The notes under the pieces were generated by a model. It did no database searches. It was given only the letters and a program-made list of their open reading frames with translations, and had not been told where the DNA came from. Source: CS1-C013 sp964353745 (lineage in GTDB: Archaea; Aenigmatarchaeota; Aenigmatarchaeia; Aenigmatarchaeales; Aenigmatarchaeaceae). From it: a stretch of DNA of 51,862 bases. Made by a program: the position numbers and the translations under genes. The stretch is from NCBI GenBank assembly GCA_964353745.1, contig CAYGWD010000004.1, positions 1-51,862 on the forward strand, given 5' to 3'. Below are positions 8,733 through 16,758 of the stretch, in pieces; within the stretch, counting starts at the first letter, position 1, and the number at the start of each line of letters is the position of its first letter.

Positions 8733-9737
8733 ATGTCTGAACAAAAAACAATGACTCCGCAAATTAACGAATCATACATAGCAGCTCTGGAAACGGCAAC
8801 TGATGTCATTCCTAAAGAAAAATTTAGATTAAGGGAAATTTATCATAAAACCTTGGAAGATGCAGCAAAAAATGCGAGAATTGAAAAAAGGAGAACAGGG
8901 CTCTCAAAATTAATGCACGGCGAAAGATATTATTTCACTGACCTTGACAAACTTGATATAGAACTTGAAGAAAAAGTAAAAGAGCTTGACGAAAAATATT
9001 TTCCAGTTCATGTTAAATCCTCTTTAGAAAGAATTCAAAAATACAGTTTAACGACTTCAGCAATAAAAAAGATTCCCATTGATATTGTGTACATTCAAGA
9101 TGAAGTAGATACATTTTTAGATTACTTCTTTCCAACGCCAGTTAACAGGATTTACGGTAAAAAAAGCTGGAAAGAAATAGTTCCTGTAGAAGAAGAATTT
9201 GATCTTTTTGGGCTTGTGCGTTCAAAACGCAGCGTTCCTTTTAAAAAATCTGGAACTGAAAAAATTGATGCTTTAATGGAAAACAAAGAAATCATGGAAA
9301 CTCTACTAAAGAGAAAGCATATAGAATCTTTTATTAAAAAAATTAACGAGACCTCATCAGAATTTACTAAAGATTTGCGCCAGGCGTCTGAGGATTTAAG
9401 TTTTTTAACTGCCAACAAAGAACCTAAAGAGTTAGACCATCATTTGAAAATGGATATAGAGTTATACAATTGTGCTTTGTCAACCTTGAATGACAAAGAT
9501 TATTCTATAAAAACCGGCCTTTCTGCCATAACCCTAAACACTTCGCTGTCTAAGCTAAAGCCTAGAATAGAAAGATATGGCATACTAATTTCTGAAGATG
9601 CCAGAAAAGTGTTGAATATTCCCTCTGAAAAACTTAATTATATAGGACATCTTGCTACCCCCTTTTCTGGGGATAAGGATAGAAAAATTAAAAAGAAGAA
9701 TGGAATGAGATTCCTTATTGAAGAAATAAAAGATTAA
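8733..9737 (+). CDS. Hypothetical helical protein
   Basis: 334 residues from the ATG at 8733; the longer in-frame reading from 8691 would place the TAAACTTAAATC promoter-like box inside the gene. The sequence is charged and almost entirely helical, with KARIEKRRTG-like basic patches near residue 50 and a Lys-rich end. It has no membrane segment, no recognised motif and no evident operon partner. I do not recognise the family. Confidence 0.6.
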   Translation: MSEQKTMTPQINESYIAALETATDVIPKEKFRLREIYHKTLEDAAKNARIEKRRTGLSKLMHGERYYFTDLDKLDIELEEKVKELDEKYFPVHVKSSLERIQKYSLTTSAIKKIPIDIVYIQDEVDTFLDYFFPTPVNRIYGKKSWKEIVPVEEEFDLFGLVRSKRSVPFKKSGTEKIDALMENKEIMETLLKRKHIESFIKKINETSSEFTKDLRQASEDLSFLTANKEPKELDHHLKMDIELYNCALSTLNDKDYSIKTGLSAITLNTSLSKLKPRIERYGILISEDARKVLNIPSEKLNYIGHLATPFSGDKDRKIKKKNGMRFLIEEIKD

Positions 9738-9799
9738 CCTTCTAAAAGATAAAATAAATTTACAAAAAACTTTAAATATTGTTCTACTCAATTTAGATT

Positions 9800-9805
9800 G
9801 GTGAT
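9800..9805 (+). promoter_or_regulatory. Shine-Dalgarno site of the GltB-like gene
   Basis: GGTGAT lies three bases before the ATG at 9809 and complements the archaeal 16S 3' end. The same GGTGA form precedes several other starts in the window (5187, 13536, 21468, 34150). A CTTTAAATATTG promoter box lies about 40 bases upstream of the start. Confidence 0.6.
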
Positions 9806-9808
9806 TCC

Positions 9809-10993
9809 ATGGAAGATTGGGTAAGCGAGGTAAAGCAGAGAGCGTTGACAGGCAAGCCACCTGTTTCTGGAGGAAGGTCAAACAAATCAGGCAAAGTTAG
9901 TTTTGATGATCTAGTTTTCATACCAAAGCAATTGACGGGAAGACCTGTTGATTATTTCAGGGAGGAAATAATATCAGAAACGATAATAGGAAAGTCCTCA
10001 AAACATCCTTTGAAATTGAAAATACCGATAATGATAGGCGCAATGAGTTTCGGAGCCTTGAGCAAGGAAGCAAAGATAGCCTTGGCAAAAGGCGCTAGCC
10101 TGGCTGGAACCTCTACCAATACAGGAGAAGGCGGAATGCTACCAGAGGAAAGGGAGAACGCAAACATCCTAATCGTTCAGTACAGCACAGGCAGATTTGG
10201 AATCACTGATGAAGTTCTAAAGGCTGCTGATGCGATTGAAATAAAAATCGGCCAAGGAGGAAAACCAGGCCAAGGCGGTTTACTGCCTGCGGACAAGGTG
10301 ACAGAGGACATTGCCAAGATAAGGAACGTACCAATGGGCAAGGACATTCACTCGCCACCAGCCCACCCTGACATATTCTCTGTGGATGATTTGAGAAAGA
10401 AAGTAAAATGGTTGAGGGAACTCACAGGCGGGAAACCGATCATAATCAAACTAGGAGCCGGGGACGTTGAAGAGGATGTGAAACTAGCTATGAAAGCAGA
10501 GCCAGACGCAATAGCAGTTGACGGCATGGAAGGCGGAACAGGAGCGGCACCGAGGATAATGTTGGACGATTTTGGAATACCTACCTTAGCTGCTGTAGTA
10601 AAGGCTAGAAAGGCAATGGGAAGTGCCAAACAAGAATTAATAGTGGCGGGAGGACTCAGCAAGGGTGCTGACGTTGCAAAAGCCCTAGCATTGGGCGCTG
10701 ATGCAGTTTATATGGCAACGCCATGCTTGGTAGCAATGGGTTGCACTTATTGCAAGATGTGCTACAAGGGCAAGTGCCCATTCGGAATAACCACGCAAGA
10801 CCCGGAGTTGAGAGCGAAGTTATCAATAGGAGATGCTGCAAAGAACGTTGCTAACTTTTTGATGGCATGTACGGAAGAGGTTAAGATGGCTGCGGCGGCT
10901 TGCGGCAAAAGGAACATTCACGGACTAAACAGAGAAGACCTGAGATCTATAAGTTTGATAGCCAAAGAAGTTACAGGCATACCTTTGGTCTGA
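9809..10993 (+). CDS. FMN-binding glutamate synthase domain protein
   Basis: 394 residues corresponding to the synthase (domain 2) part of the GltB large subunit, without the glutaminase domain. Visible features are MIGAMSFGALSKEAK, GEGGMLPEER, the substrate/FMN region KIGQGGKPGQGG, the barrel motif VDGMEGGTGAAPR, and an iron-sulfur region between Cys306 and Cys323 with CTYCKMCYKGKCPFG. The extra CxxC within the cluster region is unlike the usual three-Cys 3Fe-4S pattern. It may make glutamate from 2-oxoglutarate and ammonia with ferredoxin; no small subunit is adjacent, so the physiological reaction is uncertain. Confidence 0.88.
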   Translation: MEDWVSEVKQRALTGKPPVSGGRSNKSGKVSFDDLVFIPKQLTGRPVDYFREEIISETIIGKSSKHPLKLKIPIMIGAMSFGALSKEAKIALAKGASLAGTSTNTGEGGMLPEERENANILIVQYSTGRFGITDEVLKAADAIEIKIGQGGKPGQGGLLPADKVTEDIAKIRNVPMGKDIHSPPAHPDIFSVDDLRKKVKWLRELTGGKPIIIKLGAGDVEEDVKLAMKAEPDAIAVDGMEGGTGAAPRIMLDDFGIPTLAAVVKARKAMGSAKQELIVAGGLSKGADVAKALALGADAVYMATPCLVAMGCTYCKMCYKGKCPFGITTQDPELRAKLSIGDAAKNVANFLMACTEEVKMAAAACGKRNIHGLNREDLRSISLIAKEVTGIPLV

Positions 10994-11280
10994 TTCTTTT
11001 ATTTCAATTTTATATTTTAACTTTGATTTTTGGTGAAACCGATATCAGACTTTTTATAGTTAGCAAAACCAGAGATTTGATTTTAAGGTGAATTTGTTGG
11101 AATCTTATTCTATTTCTATCGTTTTGGTTGAATTTTCTCAATTTTCCTTTAATTTTCTTGAATTTCCCATTCCCAAAATTGCTGTCAGGAATAATGTTCT
11201 CATAAATTAAGAATGTTTTTAAATAACTTTGAATATTATCTTGACTAAAAACAGTAGGTTTATTTAGCTTGTATGATTTA

Positions 11281-12108
11281 TCAGCCGTAACATATCCTCT
11301 TTGCCTCGTCAGCAAATGATCCCAGTTTTTTAAGCGATATCTTGGTTATTTTGTTCAATTCTTTCAATGGAATCCTCAACAAATCTATAGCCAATATAAA
11401 ATTTGAAGAAGCCAATTTATCCAAAGAATCATTATCCAAGCTTCTAATCATTGTTATCGGATAAAGCCTCTTTTTCTCTATAAAACTTTCTAGGCTATTG
11501 TCCTCCGGATAATTCCAACCCATCAGTTTGACACCTCTGCAATTGGCATACTGTATATTGTCATCAGAAAACTTTGTGTTGCAAATCAGCCATGGCTGCT
11601 CAAACTCCTGGCATAGACCTTGCTTGGAGCCTTCTTGCAAATCTAAAAACCTAGCATAAGTGTATAGAACCTCCCTCAATCCTGTGTATATGCCTAGAAC
11701 GTTGTGATACTTGCACTCTATCATAAAGCTCTTGCTGTCCTTGGTGGCTATAACATCTATCTCATGGGAAACGCAGTGACCTCTCAGTATATTGTGTACC
11801 TTTGTCTGATAGCCATATTCCTTTAGAAGCTCTCCTATAAAATGCTCGAAAACAAAGCCTGCCGGCCCTAGTCTGAACATAGCACCTTTCAAATCATATC
11901 TTGCCGCTATATGTGGTTTCTCTTTGTTCAAGAGTTTCAGAGCAATGTTCAAAATTTCTTTGGTTGAGATACCATCATAAGCCTTGCTGGTAACCTGTTT
12001 AACTATCTTGTCTGCTAGCTCCTCTGACGCACCAGCCCTCAGACAGGTCCTCTTTATTTTTTGAGGATTAAACTTCTCCGTTTCTCCAGAAGCCTTGACA
12101 ACCCACAT
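11281..12108 (-). CDS. ATP-cone domain fused to restriction endonuclease-like domain
   Basis: 275 residues. Residues 1-90 are an ATP-cone, the regulatory nucleotide-binding fold known from ribonucleotide reductases: WVVKASGETEKFNPQKI and ARYDLKGAM. Residues about 95-190 are a PD-(D/E)XK endonuclease-like fold with HEIDVIA and IECKYH as the catalytic D and ExK. The C-terminal 80 residues are helical and include RLYPITMIRSL. This pairing is known as an uncharacterised archaeal and bacterial family. A nucleotide-controlled nuclease is plausible but unproven. Confidence 0.75.
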   Translation of the reverse strand: MWVVKASGETEKFNPQKIKRTCLRAGASEELADKIVKQVTSKAYDGISTKEILNIALKLLNKEKPHIAARYDLKGAMFRLGPAGFVFEHFIGELLKEYGYQTKVHNILRGHCVSHEIDVIATKDSKSFMIECKYHNVLGIYTGLREVLYTYARFLDLQEGSKQGLCQEFEQPWLICNTKFSDDNIQYANCRGVKLMGWNYPEDNSLESFIEKKRLYPITMIRSLDNDSLDKLASSNFILAIDLLRIPLKELNKITKISLKKLGSFADEAKRICYG

Positions 12109-12140
12109 ATATCAGAAATAGCTTTTCAATTAAATAAATC

Positions 12141-12752
12141 TTATTTTGGCAATCTCCCTAAGGTAAAATCAACATCCCCACAAGTAAAACCAAGTTTCTC
12201 TTCAATAATGTTTGAAATATAGGGTTTCATGAACGTTTGATTCGGAGAAGCAAGGAGCAATGACTTGTATCTATCGCTTAAACTGACACCCTCAGCTAAA
12301 AATTTTTTATCTTTTTCTTCAGGTTCAATCATACATCGCTCTGTTATTCCCAAAGAATTGACCAAGCTCTTGTATCTGTTTGCTACTATAACATGTTCAT
12401 TATTTTCTGACAAAACCTTGAAGAACTTATTTACTTTCTCCATACTTTGTTGAAACCTAGAATATTCAACATGCTCTACTTTCAAGAATCTATTAATCAT
12501 TTCGTCAAAACTGTAAATCTGTTGTATACGTTTTTCACTTCTTTTTTGGTTAGGACCCCAGTATCTTTTTTCTATAAGTTCCTTAGTTTGAGTTGTTATC
12601 ATTCCTGTATTGGGATGCGACTCTAAATAGGAAAAGAATTTGTCATTGAAAGGTATTTGCTTTTTATCATTTCCTGTAGCTTTTTTAATTGCTTCAACTA
12701 TTTTTTCATTTAATAATCTCTCGTCCAGTAACACTTTAGATGATTCTGTCAT
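12141..12752 (-). CDS. Hypothetical protein
   Basis: 203 residues from the ATG at 12752; eight in-frame upstream residues are possible but would remove the short leader. The protein is charged and helical, with RYWGPNQKRSEKRIQQIY in the middle and a C-terminal GFTCGDVDFTLGRLPK. No family is recognised. It follows the Mth938-like gene in the same direction after 31 bases, so the two may be co-transcribed. Confidence 0.5.
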   Translation of the reverse strand: MTESSKVLLDERLLNEKIVEAIKKATGNDKKQIPFNDKFFSYLESHPNTGMITTQTKELIEKRYWGPNQKRSEKRIQQIYSFDEMINRFLKVEHVEYSRFQQSMEKVNKFFKVLSENNEHVIVANRYKSLVNSLGITERCMIEPEEKDKKFLAEGVSLSDRYKSLLLASPNQTFMKPYISNIIEEKLGFTCGDVDFTLGRLPK

Positions 12753-12783
12753 GAAAATTATTTCAATGGAAAGCAATTTAAAC

Positions 12784-13122
12784 TCAGCATGTCACATGCA
12801 ATACTGCAATAACTTTCTTTTCCTTTGACAGCTTGTTGAACTCTTCTATGGCCTCTGGCGTCTTCTTGGCAATCAAATCAATATTCTTCAATCTTGCAAA
12901 GTTTTCTGCAGCTTTTTCTATTTTCACACCGCCAGCCGTTCCCGTACCGATGACTATGGTATCAGGACCTTTGATTAAAAGATCTATTAAATCTCCTTTA
13001 GAAAAATTGTGGTCCGATTCTCTAGGCACTAGCTCACCGTCCCAATGAACTGTCATATCATTATCATAGGTCTTGCTGTTTATTGTCAAAGAACCAAAGC
13101 GGAAAGAATTGATTTTCACCAT
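12784..13122 (-). CDS. Mth938/NDUFAF3-like domain protein
   Basis: 112 residues, the full length of the Mth938-like family (DUF498, PF04430). Visible signatures are FRFGSLTINSKTY, the W and R positions of VHWDGELVPRESDH, the glycine-rich loop VIGTGTAGGVKIE and the end KKVIAVLHVTC. The archaeal members are structurally known but without established function; the mitochondrial relative NDUFAF3 helps complex I assembly. No complex I genes are present here, so a role is not inferred. Confidence 0.85.
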   Translation of the reverse strand: MVKINSFRFGSLTINSKTYDNDMTVHWDGELVPRESDHNFSKGDLIDLLIKGPDTIVIGTGTAGGVKIEKAAENFARLKNIDLIAKKTPEAIEEFNKLSKEKKVIAVLHVTC

Positions 13123-13200
13123 ATTAAATTATATGGTTTGAACAATAAAAAGGATATCGCTGAAAAGTATCGGAGAGTTTTAGTAAAAGAAAAAAGAGAA

Positions 13201-13536
13201 TTAATCAGAACCTTCGGATGCTTTATTGATTAATCCTCTCGTGTTGGATTCTTCTGCCAGCGCATATCTACTAGTTCCACAACCAAAAGAACACTTTCCT
13301 ATGTTTTCTCCAAATTGATGAATCATTGATTTTCCGCTTCCTCCTGCTTCACCAAAATATCTTCCATCAGGCCAATTCATTCTAGTTATGTTTGAAGATT
13401 GATATGTCGTATCTCCGATAGAATATACTGGTAATCCTTTTCCACCTACTTCAGCCATTCCTAATACTCCACCAATCGCATGATCTCCCATTCTTTTACA
13501 CCACACATCTTCACTAATTTTCATAACGCCTTCCAT
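13201..13536 (-). CDS. Hypothetical protein, Gly-rich
   Basis: 111 residues. The start at 13536 is supported by a strong GGTGAT six bases... immediately upstream (GGTGATCAA then ATG). The sequence is rich in Gly, Ser and Met with HAIGGVLGMAEVGGKGLP and a Cys pair in GKCSFGCGTSRY. No membrane segment or known motif is seen. It lies next to the tRNA-Gln gene in the same direction. Confidence 0.5.
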   Translation of the reverse strand: MEGVMKISEDVWCKRMGDHAIGGVLGMAEVGGKGLPVYSIGDTTYQSSNITRMNWPDGRYFGEAGGSGKSMIHQFGENIGKCSFGCGTSRYALAEESNTRGLINKASEGSD

Positions 13537-13578
13537 TTGATCACCTAATAATATTTTTTATCTTAGGTATAAAAAAGA

Positions 13579-13666
13579 TAGCCCCCGCAGGATTCGAACC
13601 TACGTTCCGAGGTCCAGAGCCTCGTGTGTTACCAGATTTCTCTCTTGGCCGCTACACTAGGGGGCT
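13579..13666 (-). tRNA. tRNA-Gln (anticodon CTG) with a 24-base D-loop
   Basis: Reads AGCCCCC/GGGGGCT acceptor with discriminator A, D-stem GTGT/ACAC, anticodon arm CGAGG-CTCTGGA-CCTCG (anticodon CTG, Gln), four-base variable region and T-arm GTAGG-TTCGAAT-CCTGC. CCA is not encoded. The D-loop is about 24 bases instead of 8-11. Deleting 14 bases (AGAGAAATCTGGTA) would restore the ordinary loop AGCGGCCAAG, so a small intron at a non-canonical position is possible; a stable enlarged D-loop is the alternative. Confidence 0.9.
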
Positions 13667-13818
13667 GTTTAATTAAATCTATGTTTTTAATGTTTAAGAA
13701 ATTATATAAATAAACCTGAACTTTTGGTGAAACCAATTACAGTAAAGTCAGCAGGATAGATTGAGTTATGTGGTGGGAAGTGATAAAACACTTAAAGATT
13801 ACTGTTCTAAGTTTTATT

Positions 13819-14214
13819 ATGAGCATTAAAAAAGAATATCTTGGAAAAATCGCAGAAAGTGTTTTAAGGGTTTTTGATAGTGAAAAAATAGAGTCTCTTT
13901 CAGATTTAGATAGAATAATGAATAAAAGATTTTCTATTGAAAGCGTAAAAGAACAAATTTTAATTGAGTTGAGACCCTCTAAACTAGGAACAACAGTTCG
14001 TACAGTAGCTTACATGATAGAAGGAGGCGGTATGCCATTAGAAATAAAAATAAATGAAGAATTAGGATATTCTAAGATAATGGTTAAAGGAACTTTTGTT
14101 CTTCCAGACTATAGACCAGTTGCTAATGATATTTTTGGTAATACATTTCAAGATAAGAAACTAGATTCTATAGATATTTCTCAGATAAGATATGAGTTAA
14201 AAAAGTTGGCATAA
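13819..14214 (+). CDS. Hypothetical protein
   Basis: 131 residues from the ATG at 13819, chosen because a CACTTAAAG promoter-like box lies about 30 bases upstream, inside the longer reading. The protein mixes a helical, charged N-terminal half with a beta-rich second half (MPLEIKINEELGYSKIMVKG). No recognised motif. It stands alone between the tRNA-Gln and the convergent lipoprotein gene. Confidence 0.5.
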   Translation: MSIKKEYLGKIAESVLRVFDSEKIESLSDLDRIMNKRFSIESVKEQILIELRPSKLGTTVRTVAYMIEGGGMPLEIKINEELGYSKIMVKGTFVLPDYRPVANDIFGNTFQDKKLDSIDISQIRYELKKLA

Positions 14215-14282
14215 ATCTAAACTAATTGTTTCATAATTAACTAAAATTAGTCTTACCAAGAGTCCAGAGTTTTTAAATAACT

Positions 14283-14609
14283 TTAGACTTTTCTTATTAA
14301 ATTGCAATTATTATCTACTTCAACAAAATGGCTTGCCTTTCCTTCTCTAAAAGCAGAGCATTGATTCTCTGGCAAGTCATCTACTGGTTGCCTCGGTGAA
14401 TGTGCAACATCGCAAACCCAGTCATTCACAGTCCAATCAGCATTGTTGTCAGAGAGGCAAGGACCATTGCTTAAATTCTTATCATATGACTTGCAAATTT
14501 GATTACAAAGACTTGCTGCCTCTTGGTTAACCGGTATAGGCGTAGATTGCATCTGTGTGCATCCACCAACAAAAACTAGCAAAGTTAATAATAGAATTGT
14601 CAGCTTCAC
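14283..14609 (-). CDS. Small Cys-rich lipoprotein
   Basis: 108 residues with a classical lipoprotein signal: MKLTILLLTLLVFVGG followed by Cys17. The mature part has six further cysteines (CNQICKSY, GPCLSD, WVCDV, NQCSAF, NNC) that probably form disulfides outside the cell. Its ATG overlaps the stop of the DJ-1 family gene by four bases (ATGA), which points to coupled translation. The function is unknown. Confidence 0.65.
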   Translation of the reverse strand: MKLTILLLTLLVFVGGCTQMQSTPIPVNQEAASLCNQICKSYDKNLSNGPCLSDNNADWTVNDWVCDVAHSPRQPVDDLPENQCSAFREGKASHFVEVDNNCNLIRKV

Positions 14610-15112
14610 CTCAAAGCCTCTATAATTCTTTTTCCAAATTCCCCTGCAGCCAGAGGACCGTTGGCAGTTATTATTTTACCATCGATTTCGACAGGTTTCC
14701 CAGTGTAGGTTCCGATTGCATTTATCTTGTTCTTTTCCGAAGGAAAAGAAGTCGCTTTTTTACCGTCTAGTATGCCGGCATTCACAAGAATGGTTGGTGC
14801 GATGCATATGGCTGCCACAACTTTTCCTGAATTATAAAACTCCTTGGCAAGCTCTATTGTTCTCTTGTGATTATGATAAATCCTAGTCCCAGAACCACCA
14901 ACGAAAACAATCGCATCAAAGTCATTTGAATCAACATCATAAAAATTCTTGTCCGGAGTCACTATCTTCCCAAAAGAGCTCTTAGAAGGCTGACCATTAG
15001 AATTTACAACAGTAACATCTATGTTTGCCTTTTCTAGTATCTCCTTTGTTTCAAAGAACTCCTCGTCTCTGAAATCGTTGGGCGCAATCACCATTAAGGC
15101 CTTTTTAACCAT
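14606..15112 (-). CDS. DJ-1/PfpI family protein
   Basis: 168 residues of the DJ-1/PfpI superfamily. The acidic pair E17-E18 and the nucleophile elbow AAIC103IAPTIL are visible, together with FVGGSGTRIY and the C-terminal ANGPLAAGEFGKRI. The residue after the Cys is Ile rather than His as in PfpI proteases, so a protease triad is unlikely; glyoxalase/deglycase or chaperone-like roles are the known alternatives in this superfamily. The protein is cytoplasmic, and the downstream lipoprotein is coupled to it. Confidence 0.85.
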   Translation of the reverse strand: MVKKALMVIAPNDFRDEEFFETKEILEKANIDVTVVNSNGQPSKSSFGKIVTPDKNFYDVDSNDFDAIVFVGGSGTRIYHNHKRTIELAKEFYNSGKVVAAICIAPTILVNAGILDGKKATSFPSEKNKINAIGTYTGKPVEIDGKIITANGPLAAGEFGKRIIEALR

Positions 15113-15121
15113 AAAACTAAT

Positions 15122-16195
15122 TCATCTCCCCAATCTATATTTCTTATTAAATTCGTACAAAGCAACAATGAACAAACTTTCTGCCCATCCTAAAGGAGTA
15201 TTTTCATCGAATTTAGGAGAGTTTGAGAAATAAAGTTCAGGCACTACACCTTGAGGTGTGACCAAAGGCATTGCCTTTTTCAAGTAGCGTTTAGCTTTTT
15301 TTCTCTCTCCCAATTTATCGAATATTATTGAAAGCCAACTTATCCCAAAAACCCATTCAGCTTCTTCGCTATAATTATCCGGATTTTTGTTATAGTAGTG
15401 ATCTCCTTTGTATCTTATAACACCTCTTTTCTTTTCTAAATGATAAATAACATTCTTTAATATAACATCTCTCTGTTGAGTTGTTACTACGTTATAAGGC
15501 CAAATTAGAGAAAGTAAAGCAAGGTCGACAAACTTCTTTTTTGACTCTCTTGGCAACATGCTGTTTAATGATATCTCTCCTTTTTTTATAAGTTCATCAG
15601 GCACATCTACACCTTTAATATTTTTTATATTCTTAAGGCCTGCAACACATGCGCCAATGCTGCTTGCATGAACCTCCTCCTCTTCTTCCCACATGCCAGA
15701 GTCTTTATCATGCCAATATTCTATCGTGTTGAGATACATAACAAGTTTATTTATTATTCTCAAATCATTTTTATTCTCAATTATGCTTATTTTTTTAGAA
15801 TGTTCCAACTCACCTATCATAAACAATATAGCGCCTATTGAGTCGTTCTGCTTGTTTCCCCAATCTTCCCAATACTCATCAAACGTATCAGGATTGAATC
15901 TCGCATGTATAAATTCATAGGCGTGTTCAGGCCTTTTCTTGATTGCCATGTCTATTTTGTATTCATGTTTGAGGAATATGTTAAGCAATGCCATATAAGT
16001 CCTTTTTACAGTTATCCAATCTCCAATTATATCAAATGCCAGACACTCATAGAAATTATCCCTCAGCCAGGCTTTATCATAGCCTGTTTTTCTATTTTTT
16101 GAAGCAATGAATAAGCCGGAACTTCTTTGAAGGCTTTTTAGTATTTTCAAGTGCTGCGTTATCAGTTTCTTGTATGTAAGAGTTCTTATCTTCAT
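15122..16195 (-). CDS. GH15-like (glucoamylase-type) alpha/alpha toroid protein
   Basis: 357 residues, shorter than typical GH15 enzymes of 600 or more because the N-terminal beta-sandwich is absent. The toroid shows KAWLRDNFYECLAF, DSIGAILFMIGEL, the acidic active-site stretch DSGMWEEEEEVHASSIG and the late motif PLGWAESLFIVAL. These fit glucoamylase/glucodextranase or GH15-related phosphorylase-kinase-type proteins, acting on alpha-glucosides. It has no signal peptide. The natural substrate is not shown by context; ends ten bases before the DJ-1 gene. Confidence 0.75.
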   Translation of the reverse strand: MKIRTLTYKKLITQHLKILKSLQRSSGLFIASKNRKTGYDKAWLRDNFYECLAFDIIGDWITVKRTYMALLNIFLKHEYKIDMAIKKRPEHAYEFIHARFNPDTFDEYWEDWGNKQNDSIGAILFMIGELEHSKKISIIENKNDLRIINKLVMYLNTIEYWHDKDSGMWEEEEEVHASSIGACVAGLKNIKNIKGVDVPDELIKKGEISLNSMLPRESKKKFVDLALLSLIWPYNVVTTQQRDVILKNVIYHLEKKRGVIRYKGDHYYNKNPDNYSEEAEWVFGISWLSIIFDKLGERKKAKRYLKKAMPLVTPQGVVPELYFSNSPKFDENTPLGWAESLFIVALYEFNKKYRLGR

Positions 16196-16258
16196 AGAAT
16201 TAATTTGCCTAAATATTAATAAATAAATAGTTACTGCTTCAATTATTTACGTGATTGT

Positions 16259-16681
16259 ATGCCGATAATCGGGATAGGTCTAAAAATGATGGAAGGAAAA
16301 AAGCATGAGGAGATAACAGGAGCAGTAAAGGTAAACAGCAGCATGAACATAACCAATGTAGAAGAACAAGAACTGCCCGCCTTGAAGACCAAAGGCTTGT
16401 CAATTGAATTCGAGTATAGAACTAAATACATTGATGAAAAAAACAAGAACCTAGCTGAGATAAACATTGACGGCAATGTCATCTTTGTTGACGATGAGCA
16501 AGAGAAGATTCTAAAGGATTGGAAAAAGGACAAGAAATTGTCTGAGGACGTTAAATTCCAAGTGATAAGGATTGTCAGCGATAAATGCTCTAAAAAAGCC
16601 ATTTTGCTGAGTGACGATTTACAATTACCGCCACCTCCATTTATAATTACAACTGCAAAACAAGAAGAGAAAAAATCATAA
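16259..16681 (+). CDS. Conserved archaeal hypothetical protein
   Basis: 140 residues. The pattern GLSIEFEYRTKY, AEINIDGNVIFVDD, EKILKDWKKDKKL and the C-terminal SDKCSKKAILLSDDLQLPP describes a beta-rich domain ending in a proline run PPPPF. I believe related proteins are widespread in archaea but cannot name a characterised one. It lies 77 bases upstream of the DHH phosphoesterase in the same direction. Confidence 0.6.
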   Translation: MPIIGIGLKMMEGKKHEEITGAVKVNSSMNITNVEEQELPALKTKGLSIEFEYRTKYIDEKNKNLAEINIDGNVIFVDDEQEKILKDWKKDKKLSEDVKFQVIRIVSDKCSKKAILLSDDLQLPPPPFIITTAKQEEKKS

Positions 16682-16758
16682 AGTGGTTCTAATATCTAAA
16701 TTTTCGACTAAATCTTTTTATATATTCAATTTATAAATATCTATCCTAAAAGATAATT

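Noticed and set aside
11010..11315. 101-codon minus-strand frame after the ATP-cone gene
   Set aside because: AT-rich, low complexity end (ISVSPKIKVKI), overlaps the real gene's 3' end in another frame and has no start signal.
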